Of a DNA stretch of 64,000 nucleotides, positions 1 to 11,700 are shown piece after piece. The position numbers were made by a program, and so were the translations under genes. The DNA is from Hemicentrotus pulcherrimus (taxonomy: Eukaryota; Echinodermata; Echinoidea; Camarodonta; Strongylocentrotidae). Location: contig BEXV01000016.1 of assembly GCA_003118195.1 (NCBI GenBank), positions 478,572-542,571 of the forward strand. The letters are read 5' to 3'. Each line of letters opens with the position of its first letter. Position 1 is the first letter of the stretch. The notes beneath the pieces are model-generated. The model was not told where the DNA came from and searched no databases. It saw only the letters and a program-made list of their open reading frames with translations.

Positions 1-420
1 GAGAGAGAGAGAGAGAGAGAGAGAATGAGAGAGAGAGAGCTAGAGAGAGAGAGAAAGACAGAGAGAAAGACAGAGTGTATGTGTGTGTGTGTGTGACAGA
101 GAGAGAGAGAGAGAGAAAGAGAGAGGATCTAGGGAGAGGGGGTTGGAGACGGTGGAAGAAAGATAGAAGCTGAAGAGAAAAGGAGCAAAAGAGTGAAGGA
201 TAGCGAAAGGGGAGAGATGTTATGTTAAAAGAGCGAGTTGGCGATGGAGGGAGAGATGCAAAGACAAAGATAGACAGAGATAGCCAGAGAGAGACAGAGA
301 AAGATAGATAGAGGGGGAGATACGGATATATATCATGGAAAGGAAAAAAGATAGAGAAAAAAGGAGAAAGAGAGATTGAGAAAAAAAAAAAGAGACGGAC
401 GGGAGGGGGGCAGCTGTTAA
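1..420. repeat. (GA)n microsatellite and purine-rich tract
   Basis: Nearly pure GA repeats at 1-60 with interruptions to about 120 (a short GT run near 79-93), then purine-rich DNA to about 420. Long open frames on the opposite strand here are Ser/Leu low-complexity and not genes. Confidence 0.85.
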
Positions 421-1383
421 GACCAGGAGAGTGTAGACAGAGAAATGAAGATAGTAAAAAAACAATAAGGCGTTAAAGAGTATACAAAGGAAAGGGATCC
501 AGGTGGAGACAGTCGTAAAATAAATATGCGTATGTTTGAGTGTGTATGCGTGTGTGAGGGAGAGAGGGGTGGGAGAGCGAGACAGAGCGAGGGAGAGGGG
601 GTCGGGGGATGGGAAAGAGGGTTGAGAAATAGGATCCAGTAAATTGTTCTTTGCTTTACCGGCAAATGGACCGGGAGACAGAAAAACGGGAGCATGTTTA
701 TTTTATTTGATTGTGGTTTACAAATATGCAAATACTGATGGATTGTTCCTTCTAGTGGGTGAGAAGATTCTTTTACCTCCAATCGTTAACATCACATGAT
801 CACCAAAAGCTGAGCCACAAAAATCCCGTTGTACATGTAAGAATTTGTCCTCTCTTGTTATCAACTTTCGGCCTTTAAAGGTTATCGTACATAACGTACT
901 CTGAATTCAGGAGTATTGGTCAATAATCCTTTCAAAGTGTTATCGACAGCAAATAACCTACATGTAAACAAACACTGAACAAAATAATGTTTTTGAAAGC
1001 TCGTTACAACGGACATTGTCGTCTGTTTTGATGCGTTAATTGCAAAGTAATCTCTTTCTTAAAGAAGATTCGTCTACATTACTGCCCTGTTTCTACACGT
1101 GTCTTCCCAAGCACACGATTAAGGATTGGCCACTGATTTTTTGTTAAGTTATCAATGCTCGATTTAATTCAATTATTCAATTTCTAGGCGAATATGCAAT
1201 GTTATGAATGAACGGGGGAAAGTCTCATGTCAATGAGGATGCGTTGGCTTTCAACTTAGAAGTCTAAACAGTATGGGAATTGCTATTAAAATGTTTAGAA
1301 ACACATTTTATACAACTACAGTATTATGCACGTGTATCAATCGTAATAAATTGATGATAACAATTACTAATATTATACTAATA
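421..1383. other. Upstream DNA, nothing recognised
   Basis: Purine-rich up to about 640, then AT-rich single-copy-looking DNA. I see no coding exon, RNA gene or recognisable transposon. Confidence 0.5.
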
Positions 1384-1698
1384 AATAATAATATTTCGCT
1401 TTCATATAGCGCTTAACACTTTATGTCTCTAAGCACTTTACAGGTATATCAGTACCCTGGTCATTGGATCCAAGCTTGCACAAACACAATGTATGCACAT
1501 TCTCCCCTCCCTGGGGAGCATACCAGCCAGGCGTCATTTTTACAGCACGCACAATGCTGAGCAATCTTCATTCACTTTCGCATCCTATATCTGGTACCCA
1601 TCAACATCTGGGTGCAGAGTGACACATACTAATAAATTGTTATTATTATTAAACAAAAAGGCGCTTCTAAAGCGGTTACCACCAAAGTCTGTAAACGC

Positions 1699-1708
1699 TA
1701 AAAAAATT
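1699..1708 (-). terminator. Pol III T-run downstream of tRNA-Gln
   Basis: Plus-strand aaaaaaa (1701-1706 with flanking A) reads as a T7 run on the tRNA strand, just past the discriminator base. It is sufficient for Pol III termination if the tRNA is transcribed. Confidence 0.55.
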
Positions 1709-1712
1709 TGAG

Positions 1713-1784
1713 AGGTCTTACCGAGATTTGAACTCGGATCGCTGGATTCAAAGTCCAGAGTGCTAACCATTACACCATAAGACC
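1713..1784 (-). tRNA. tRNA-Gln (anticodon TTG) or tRNA-Gln SINE head
   Basis: The acceptor stem GGTCTTA (1784-1778) pairs fully with TAAGACC (1720-1714), with discriminator T at 1713. D-arm region TGGTGTAATGGTTAGCA (box A), anticodon stem CTGGA/TCCAG with loop CTTTGAA (anticodon TTG, Gln), and T-arm with GAGTTCAAATC (box B) are all intact; no intron. The body is what I know for animal tRNA-Gln; the acceptor stem is AU-richer than usual but compensated on both sides. A run of seven T follows within 8 nt, a good Pol III terminator. It sits inside a SINE, so it may instead be a recent tRNA-derived retroposon. Confidence 0.7.
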
Positions 1785-2028
1785 GCGGATATAGACTGTC
1801 TTCTTGCCAAAGGAGGTTATTGCTGTGCTGTGATTTGAACCCCGTACCTTGAGACCCGCAGCCGGGCGACTTATCCACTAGGCCACAGCACCTCTACATA
1901 ACCTTTTTCTGAGTTAAATTACATGGTTAATTCCTTCGTTGTGTAACGGTTGAAAGAAAACGGTTGAAAAAATGATTTCGAGCAACACGATTATCATTAG
2001 GACTGTCAAACTTTTGGGAGAATATACC

Positions 2029-2060
2029 AGGGAGATGAGAGTTTAAACTCTCATCTCCCT
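2029..2060. repeat. Perfect 32-bp palindrome
   Basis: AGGGAGATGAGAGTTT is followed directly by its exact reverse complement, with no loop. Flanks (GGGAGAATATACC left, AAATATACTTTCTCC right) are weaker inverted matches, extending the dyad to roughly 2016-2076. Probably the remains of a foldback element. Confidence 0.9.
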
Positions 2061-2076
2061 AAATATACTTTCTCCT

Positions 2077-3236
2077 GAAAATAATGATAATAATTTTGTT
2101 TCACTTTTACGTCAAACGGAGAAGTAAAAAAGAGTGGCATGAAACTTGTTATAAACAGTATTACAAAATATCATTTTTTCTATGTTCGCTCCCTTTTTTG
2201 GGAAGTGTTATACCGAAAGTTTGTCTTTTTACTTTGTCTTTTATAGCCCATCACACTTTGAAAAACGAATAATTTGTGTTGTTAATTATTTTTTCTAGTA
2301 TAATTGTTGAGTGGTAACCTTAAAATTAAAACTATATTTCATGTTGACTAAAAAGTGATGGGCCCTATATTGACATGCTTATTTATTTAATGTGATCAAG
2401 GTCTCACATTAATGCATAACATATGCTATTAACCAGTTGACTACTGAATTGTATAGGTCCCATAGGCTTAACACAGGGACCACCAGGTTCCCGTAAACAA
2501 AGGGTTAAGATGGTATTATATGAGATTTTATTTTTTCTTCTACTTCAAGAAATGATGCTGTTGGTAAATATTGTTTTGTCCCCAAATTTGTTTTCTGCAG
2601 ATTACATGCCAAATAATATATTCGCTAGAGTATCCATCGAGACATACTCTTTGTATGGTGAGAAAAACCCATAATTAATGTCATATGCATGAGATGTGAC
2701 ATAATGTGGAAAATAGCCATGTCACCGACGAACGGGGTCGCCTGAACTTTCTCCACATTCCTCACTGAAACCAAACCGCCAAAACTTCATAATCAGATTT
2801 TCTTGCATGGTATTTCAGATTTTGCGGACAGATAATTTGTGAATTCAAGCTCCATAATTGACGGAAATAATGCCTAATTTGTTCAGATCAATGACTTAAT
2901 TTCTAAGGTGTGACATATCTGATCACACGCCACATTATTTCATTATCTGGGTATTGAGCAATCTTGACCTTCATACGACTGGCTTTGGATGGTCTCAACT
3001 TTCAAGGATCACAATCATGGTCTTTATCACCATGGAAACCGTTGGCGGGAAGCTAAAATGTTACATCGATAGAATACTTGCGAGTTACACACCTGTATCC
3101 CCTTCATCAGGTAATCGGGTAACCTGACCCTTCTTCAATGAGATAGAATGTAGGTCACCCCTCCATTCCTTTCCCACCACATGCACTCTATACTGCTCTT
3201 TCTTTCTCACTTCCACACTTTCTCACCCCATCCCTC
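2077..3236. other. Upstream DNA, nothing recognised
   Basis: AT-rich intergenic sequence without a supportable gene. The short open frames present show no family features. Confidence 0.5.
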
Positions 3237-3414
3237 TTTCCCTCCTCTCCATATCCCTCTCCCTATACCTCTCACTGTCTCTCTTTGTCTCTCTGTCTCT
3301 CTGTCTTTCTGTATCTGTCTATCTTTCTGTATCTCTCTCTCCCTCTCTGTTTCGCTCGATCCCTCCCCTCTATCTTTCTCATCCTCTCTCTCATCCTCTC
3401 TCTCCCCTCACCCC

Positions 3415-3451
<37 letters not shown>

Positions 3452-3520
3452 GCACGCACACACTCTCTCTCTCTCACTCTCTCGCTCTCTCTCATCTCTC
3501 TGCCTCTCTCTTTTTAAATT
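3237..3520. repeat. (CT)n/(CA)n compound microsatellite
   Basis: CT-rich from 3237, a pure CA run about 3428-3455, then (CT)n to about 3512. Confidence 0.9.
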
Positions 3521-5417
3521 CCGCTTGTTATAAAATGCTTAGGTTATGGCCAATAAAATCACTTAATACAACAAAATTATACTATAAAAAAGGTGCAGTT
3601 TGTTCGAGTCTGTGATTTACTTCACATAATATGTGAATGCAAATAAAGAGAACTAAGCTACTAGAAAAATGGAGTTGCACTTTGTGGACATAGGTTGCAC
3701 TTGAATGAGGTATTTCGTGCATTGTTGGCAGGAGTGAGACGTTTACACACACCATGATTTAAATAAACATTTTAGATTGTAATGAGGTGATCGAACAATA
3801 CACCATGACGAACAGTGTGCTGAGTAAATTCACTGTAGACAAACTAAGGGTTTGTGGAGTTATTCTTTTGAATGTCATTGGATTGAAATAACACGGAGAA
3901 AATATATGCAGGCACCAGGCCAGACGGGATTTGGATTCGTCATATTTCACACAAAAAAAAAAAAACACACAAAAGTAATTTGCAGGTATGAAATTATATA
4001 TTTTATAGAAGGGTTTTACTGTGGTATTTCATGTAGTATTTTCCTTTTTATTCTGTGAGTAAAAATGATGGTTACGCCCTCAACGGGTTGCGTGTAAGTG
4101 GCAGATCAATGATTGAACGTTGACATTAAATTGTGGATTATGATTTAATTTCCACGGCTACAAAGTGGCATCAAAATCTGCCTGTGAAAGCAAAGCAACT
4201 CTTCGGCTTTGCTCGTCGAGATTTTATCGATTGCGCCACAGACGGAGGGAAATGAAAAATGGAGTGGACCAATGAGCTTTGAGTTTGTAGAAGTTCCCTA
4301 GCGAGCGGACCTGGAAAATAGGAACGGATTGTAATTCAAGGCGAGTTTGATACAAATCGTTCCGTATATGGATTAGCACTCCGACCGACGGAACGCATGC
4401 GGAAAAGTAAAGTAATGTGAGCGCGATTGGACATGAGCTTGGGTGCGCGTTGAAACTCCATCGTACAACAATTGTTTTGCTTTTTTAGTTACATCTCCGG
4501 AGCATCAGTTTGTTTCTCGTCTCCTTTGCTAGTGGGCACGAATTTTGTTGTGCAGCCTGGCAGGAGAGTTTTTTTTTCTAGTGGACCCAGAGGAGCTAAA
4601 CTAGAGCAAGGTGCCCTTTTATCTTGACTGGAGCACTGCTGGTAACCCTGGTAAACTTTGCTTTGGTGACACAGACTTTGAAGATGCCGCGTATCTCCGT
4701 CGCTTGAACAACTGTGTCGAGAAATCGGGAAACATTCCATATTATGATTTTGTTTACTGATGAATAGTTATCGATCAATGTCTTACGTGTTTTAACTTTC
4801 CTAATTTGAGAGTATTGCCCAAACTTTTGTGATTTATTGAAGTCAACGTGGAAGAAATTTGAGTTTGTGTGCTGTAATTGAGCAAGTTGGATTCTAGAAT
4901 TTCTTTTCTCGGCTGTTCTCACATTTTTTTAGGGCAGAAAGGGCTGAATATTTGGCTAGGAAGTTGATATAGCCACCGGCAGAGGCTGAGGATTATTGCA
5001 CCTTTCTTCTTTCAGGCAAAACGACGTGTCCGCACCCAAACGGGACAAATACACCTGTCCGATTTCACATGTGCTCCCTTCTACCAGTGGTGACTGAGAG
5101 CTTTACACCCTACAGGTGCCGGATACCACCCCGTTCGCTTCCTTAAAAAAAATGAGCTCACGGTCCATGATTTCAGCTCGTGTTCAAATCATGTTTGTTC
5201 TAGCACATTGTTTTCAATATTATACCAAAATAGCTCATGATTCATACTCATTTTCACTTTGATTGCAATAATCTTAGGCTGCTGTGAATACGGATAGTTT
5301 CGTCGTCGAATTAACTTTGCGACCAACATTTTCAAATTAACCCCCACGTTAACGGACACAACAGGAATCTTAACCTTGCTCTACTCCTAAAATCATTTTC
5401 TCAAAGTTATAGCGAAG
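3521..5417 (+). promoter_or_regulatory. 5' flank of the GAT1-like gene; promoter not resolved
   Basis: The sequence directly upstream of the start codon has no clear TATA box or initiator that I can defend. A CCAAT motif lies at 4269 (gaccaatgagc). A pyrimidine tract with CAG at about 5006-5016 and TTATAG at 5411-5416 look like possible splice acceptors, so the true TSS could be further upstream through a noncoding exon. Confidence 0.25.
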
Positions 5418-5730
5418 ATGACGTCTGAGAACGGAGTACCTCCCATCGCCAACTCGGAGGAGAAGATTCCCCTGAATGACATGAATCCGGACGAGTCGAA
5501 GGACCAGGGAAACGGGAGTGCCGATGTCGATGACCAGGGCGTGGTCGTCGCAGACGGGAAACTCGCCGAACATCATCCCGAACCCGATGAGGATGAAGAC
5601 GTGGTGGATGAAGGAGGTAAAAGAGGCAAATGGACGGGCAAAATGGACTTTTTGCTGGCATGTATTGGCTACGCCATTGGTCTCGGGAATGTTTGGCGCT
5701 TTCCATATCTGTGTTACAGAAATGGAGGAG
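5418..5730 (+). CDS. SLC6A1: GAT1-like gene, coding exon 1 (residues 1-104 plus 1 nt)
   Basis: The ATG at 5418 has purine at -3 (cgaagATGa) and is the first in-frame ATG of the conserved ORF. The exon encodes about 70 cytoplasmic residues, very acidic at 36-66 (an [15 protein letters not shown] run at 55-65), then a basic KRGKWTGK patch and TM1 (about 76-100). Against GAT1 the numbering is shifted by +25, so the tail is about 25 residues longer. The donor GGAG|GTAAGT splits the third Gly of the NGGG motif. Possible acceptor-like sites at 5416 upstream (ttatag) and 5016 (ttctttcag) suggest that a 5' UTR exon may exist further upstream; unproven. Confidence 0.93.
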
Positions 5731-8700
5731 GTAAGTCGTGATGTTTTCAAAAACGATTCTTTTTACATAGTTTATTATTGGTGTGTGCATTTGTATATCA
5801 TTAATTTTTTATTTCGACATCCAAAGCATGCGACTAAAGGTTCTAAATATTTGATATAAAACAGGAGCTTGACGGTTCATCGATTTCTTGGGGGAGGAAA
5901 CCTGTATTTACGGGAAATGATGAAGGAATAGAACTTGAATAACCGCAAGGAAGTTCGCACTGGAAGCTGTAACACTTAAAAGTTCCATAGTTCAACTCAT
6001 TGATTTTGAAACGAATGTGTTTCAGGTTTATTTGGACGGATTGCTCTTTAGTAGCATGACGTGGAGGAGTGGAGGAGGGGAGGAGGGGGGGGGGTGTTAA
6101 TTCTACTCTAGGGACACAATCTGCTTTTGAAGCAATAATTGTCTTTTTTACGTCAATGTGACAATTTTTTTATTTATAATGATTTAGTGATTTTAAAAGC
6201 AACTGCCTTTTACAACAAAATAGGGCCTAGATGTAGATCATAAATTCTGTATGGTGTATTAAAGGCAGGCACGAGGCGGAAAAAAGTAGGGTGCGGTTAC
6301 AGGATTTTCTTTAGCAATAATGTTTAAAAAGCAGTGATAACAATTGTCATTGTGTCTATAATAAAACCATCTTTCCAATGTGGAGTAGAGTTTAACATCA
6401 TTAACTATAGACTACTAACATATTCGAATGTTTGGGTGTTTCTTTCCTGGGGACCTTGTGTGGGGTTTATTCCATTAACTTGCTTTTAATGAATTAACCA
6501 CAATACTTGGAGCATAGTCTTCATGAATAACTTGTTGCTATGTTGGGCTAGCCTCAGGCAAGCTTTCAAGCAGGTTTTTTTTTAAAGAAAAAAAAAAAGA
6601 AAAACCTTAATTACAAAGTATGCATACCAATACATTAGTATATTCATTTGCGCAATACAGTATACCATTGATATCGCAATCATACACATCTGCAAGTCAC
6701 TAGACGATATTATTGAGTTATGAAATCTTCGGAATGAAAAGTTTCGTGCCTTACTGATGACTGTAGACGAGAACACAGATCATTGAACTTAGATGACACT
6801 GGGATGGAATTCATTCAATTCCATTTGTTGCATCCCGGGTTTAAGGCCTCTAAGAAGTCTAGGAGATATCTTGAAAATCATGTTCATCTTAAGATTCTTA
6901 AGTCGGTCGCGGTTCGTTTCAAATTCGGAATTGATATTTTGAAAGAGATTTCCCAAGCGAGAAGGGCATCATCGTCCCCTTTCTAATCGACTGAAGAATG
7001 GGAGTGACAGTCTTGCAGTAGATTTGATAGAGTGGAATATTTATCTGTTGATGGTGTTAATATTTCTGCAATCATAGCCGTGTCTGCTCATCCTCTCTTG
7101 TGACGGGATATATTCCCTCTGTGACTAAGTGGAAAGGGCACTTCCTAAGCGGAAGACACCAGTCGATGTGTTCAGGGTTTTTCAAACATGGTGTATCAAG
7201 TCATCTTTCATATATCGAATAGATGATTTATGTTTAGTCTGTTAAAGTTGTTTTTCCTTTTTCTTTCCCTCCCTCTCATTTCCTTTGTCTCTCTTTATCT
7301 GTTATTGTCTCTGTTTCTGCGTCTGTCCCTCTCAGTCATACAACCACGTTGCTATTCAAAACATGTCGTTCTCATGTTCTTTAATCTTGTTTCCGAACAA
7401 TCACCGATAGTGCCGTGATGTCATTGAATCATGACAAATAAAAAACACCTATTTAATGTGGTTTATCCTTCGTTATTACCTTCGGCTCTCATAATGCATC
7501 GTGTATTTTCGTCACTTTGTTAAGATGTTGTACTCAGAAAGGATAAAGCATTTAGGAAACAGCTTTACATGAATTCACCCAAGGGAAGAGACACCTTTTT
7601 CTGTTAAGCATTGAGAAAGAGACATTCTATGTAGACTTATCAGTCACCAGACTCTGTTTGAGCTGGATGTTTGACTGCCCTTTGTTGATGAACGCTTCTG
7701 AATAAATAGTGAAATGGTAAGTACATCTTGCGAAAACCTCGTTTATTGTAAACATAACGCGTGATTGTTAAATTTGCCCAGTAGAAACAGTCTTGATTCA
7801 AATACTCTCTTCTAACCTTTCCTTCTCCTCTTCAAATATATTTAAGTATCCGTGCCCATTCTTCGTCCGTCTCCTACTATCATGTGCATACAGTGTACCG
7901 GGAACATTATAGTCTCTTTATAATTATGATAGGATGATTCGTCTACTGACAGGCTTCATTTTCAATACGTGGATGCATGACTAAAATAAATACAAATCAA
8001 GGCCCCTTTCCTAGAATAATATGTCAAACTGATTAATTAAATTGCGATATTAGGGGCAAAAATAACATCGAATCGTTTGAAGCAGCCATATAAAACTGCA
8101 ACAAACAAGCTCTTGGTAATGAATAGTCTACATGGCTAAGATCGTTCAAACCCAGAGATAATGAATGGCGAAGGATTTGTTCATGCATCTACGGGATGGA
8201 ACATAGTGTTAGCTGCAGGGTCTGGAGGACAGAATAGATGTGGGAAAGGAGTGGGACAATGAGAGAAAGGAGAAGTCTTTGCAGCTATGGAACCTTATCA
8301 CAGCCTGACCCACTAAGTATTGACACAAAGGCTAAGTGATCTAGTTAAATACAAGTGAGCAGAGCCGACGGAACATAAGCAAACCCGGGTGTTATGTGTT
8401 CACATGGGCCAAGAGCCTCAGAACTCGAGGACTCTTATGATTGACCTTGTGAGAAATGTTGCAGCGCTTCAAACTCGAGTGGTTCCATCAAAGCCAAAGC
8501 AGCGATCAGGATTATCTCCTTCTTATTCGTCCCAGAGTTTCTACACTTTATATTTGGTCTTGACTTTGAATCACGAAAATGAAAAGAGAATCTATAACTA
8601 ATTTCCAAAAAAAAAAAGAAGACAATAATGATTATCATTGTCATGAAATGGCTGGGATCAAACCCTCAATACCTCAATTCATTATCAATGGTGTTAATAT

Positions 8701-11700
8701 TTTGTTTACACATTCGTTGCGTGCGCTGTAAGGTATGTGACGTACAGTAAAGCAAAATGGCAGAATCCATGATTGTGCGACTCTCGGCTTTTAGATCAGG
8801 TTTTTAGTCAATGTCTCGACTTTACACTCATATTGTAAACTTTTCTTTTAAAGCTTATCTGCCATAGTTTACAGGAGGGATTAGACCGGTCTGCAAGGTC
8901 ACTGGACCGGTCGTTATCTCATCAACTCAGCTCTCAGTTAACATAAGAAAAAGAGGATCATGGGGGACCAATGGTCACCGATTAGGCATTGTTTGTTATA
9001 TAGAGGGCGCAAGTAGCTACAAGTAGTGCAGTGGGCCTTTAAAACAAATAATACGTGCTTTTAGCTTGTAAATTAGTGATATGCCACAATAAGTAACAAT
9101 GAGACAAACAATGAACTCGACAAGTCTCGTTAATTATCTTACTGTGAGTTAACCTGCTGTATGGCTGACTCCGAATCATCGGGTCACCGCGTCGTTTAGG
9201 GTGGTCGCGTTACCCGACCTTTAGTGAAAAGACATCCCTTTATTCACGAAATGTCGGGGGTAATATTTGTGAAATAAACATCTCTCATCTATACGAAACG
9301 GTGATCCGGTTCAATTTACCCGACACTTTGTGAAAACCCTACGGACAGTCTACGAAAGTTCGTGTAACGCGACCAAACGACCGGACACGATGACCTGATG
9401 ATTCGAGGTAAACCTGCTGTAATGCATATATTCACTAAATGCACTCACAAACACTTTGTTTTATAAAGCCTACAGTGAAACCTGTCCTAGCGTTGTTGTT
9501 GTTGTTGGTAACAGTTTAATGGCGTTCATTCAGTATTGAATATATACGCCATATCTTCAGTTTGATAAGAAAATCATTTATACATAAGAAAACTGAGAAT
9601 AAATATTTGTAATGACATAATTAGTTAGTCAGTAATGCAATTTATTAAGAGTCTCTGGATGGTTTGCAACTTCGTGTTTCTGCTTTTTAAAAAGTTTAAT
9701 CTGGTCAGCCTTGTCTTAGCGGCCACCTCTCTATAGAGGCTACCTATCGATAGTGGTCATCTATGTTGTTTCCAACTTGAACAAAAAATGAGTATTGTAT
9801 AGGACCTGTCTAGAAAGGTCACCTGTCTACAGTGGCCAGTTTTCCTGTTTCCCTTGGCCCCTATAGACAGATTAAGTTACTCTGCAAGTTGGTGTGTTGC
9901 AAGAGCGTTTACAATTCGGGACTTTTTGTGCTGGTACTGAACTTGAGCGAATGAAACCATCTATTCAGTGGATTACTCCTCGTATTACGCTTTGCTTTAC
10001 CTTTTAGTCTAACTTACAAAATGAAACATGAACTGTATACTCATCCTTGCGAATATCTATTGAAGTGTCGGGTTCTTCTAACAGTTTCTCCACGTATCCA
10101 CACCTTAGACACTTACATAGAAGTCTTCTGTTTTCTGCCTCTTTTTCTTCTACCGCCTTGACTTGGAGGGGTAATAATTTGCACATTTTACTCTGACGTG
10201 TACTTTTTTCTTCAAACGTTTTCAAACATCTTGTGCATAATGTCCCTCTTAGTTTTATTCACTCCACTGCATTATGATAACGACGATAATGCATACCAAT
10301 GACGCATTGAAAGCATCATTTATTAAATAAATGGTATCAAGCGTCTCGTTGAGACCTCTTTGAAACTTTAATGGGAGATCAGATAACATGAGGTTGCCAT
10401 GTTCTTTGTTCTGAACTGAAATGATGGTTAAAAACAGAGGTGCACTATGTTTTATTGCGATTTCATGAATTTTCTTTTAGTAGAGTCATTGCTTGTTAGA
10501 AAAAAAAAGGAAAGAAATAAGAACAAGAAACGCAACCAAAAACAAACAAATACCTCGGAACACACTAAACTATTAGAAATTATAAACAAACAAAAAACAC
10601 AAACAATACAAAAATAGGAAATACATGTTTATTAGACTAAACGATGCTCATTTTCGCTAAGATATTCCAATTCATTCTTTCAAAGCATTCGATATATATG
10701 TCAACTGAAGCGTTTTATTGCTATTTGAAAGGTTAATAGTACCTTTAAATTGTCCTGCATTGTGCTCATCACATTGAGTAAAGTGATGTCACTTGAGGCA
10801 GTGAGGAAGAGGTCATGTACGTCAACTTTAAAAGCCACACAGCGAGTGCACAGATCTCACGTCCATCAGACACAAAACTGTCTCTCTTGGGTACTCTGGT
10901 GGATATAGAGAATCTATACTGCACAAGGACTCCTTCTTGATACCATGGTGGTAGGTCTATGTTGATACCAAGGAGTTGTTAGGCTGAAGCCTATAACTTC
11001 TTTTTGATACTGTTATGCACAAGAGACTACTAATTAGTCTCATTGTGTAAATGGTTATATTGACACTTTCAGAATATCAAGGTCACACTTACAGCTTGTT
11101 TACGCTGAGGGTGATGTCTTGTAGCAGTGCACCCGATATGAAAGATAAAGACCAGTTGGTCATGCGATTGCATTGTGAAAGAAACGTTGTGGAATCAATC
11201 AGAGAAGGTTGATCATTTAGCATATTGGTGTGCATGTACTGCAAGGTTCTGGAATCATCAAAATGATAAGAAATTTGGCCCAGTCTTTGTAACGTTACAA
11301 ACACTGTACACAGAAAGATGTATATGGGACAACGCATACGTGCGCGACACGTTCGTTTATCTCCCACACACCAATAGATAAACTAGTAATTACCAAATAT
11401 ATCAAGGCGGTTTCCCGTCAAATTTGTTATCATCATGTATTAGTTAAAACATATTCTTTCACACGATTGGTATTAAGAGCTTCCATTTCATTTGTCATTT
11501 TGTTCCCAGAGAATACGCCATGCGGAACTCTGTATTGCACAGTTCACGTATACCACTCTGACAAAGTCGGCCAAGTATCCATGCCTCAAAATAACCTTTA
11601 AGTTCATTTACAATACTTGCAATAAAAGTATAAATTGTTAAATGCCTATGCTCATATCGAATACCTTTACTCATTAAAAAAAAAGGGGGAAAGAAGAATG

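Larger units (their letters stand above)
1384..1893 (-). mobile_element. Composite tRNA-derived SINE with a nested tRNA-Gln-headed insert
   Basis: Read on the minus strand: tRNA-like head (1893-1830, GTGGCCTAGTGGATAAGTC with box B GGGGTTCAAATC), then CCTTTGGCAAGA (about 1810), an insertion from about 1787 to 1622, then the SINE body CACTCTGCACCCAGATG, GGGTACCAGATATAGGATG and a tail ending ATATGAAAGCGAAATATTAT near 1384. The same body order occurs at 59682-60023 (ACCCAGGTGTTAAACGGGTA, GGATGCGAAAGT, GAGAATGTGCATACATTGTG) without the insertion. Insert boundaries are approximate. Confidence 0.7.

Noticed and set aside
220..782. Open frames rich in Ser/Leu opposite the GA tract
   Set aside because: Translation of simple repeats; no codon bias or family motif.
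1585..1878. 97-codon minus-strand frame
   Set aside because: It translates the SINE and tRNA-Gln sequence.
3181..3615. 144-codon frame over the CT/CA microsatellite
   Set aside because: Low-complexity Ser/Leu/His-Thr repeats.
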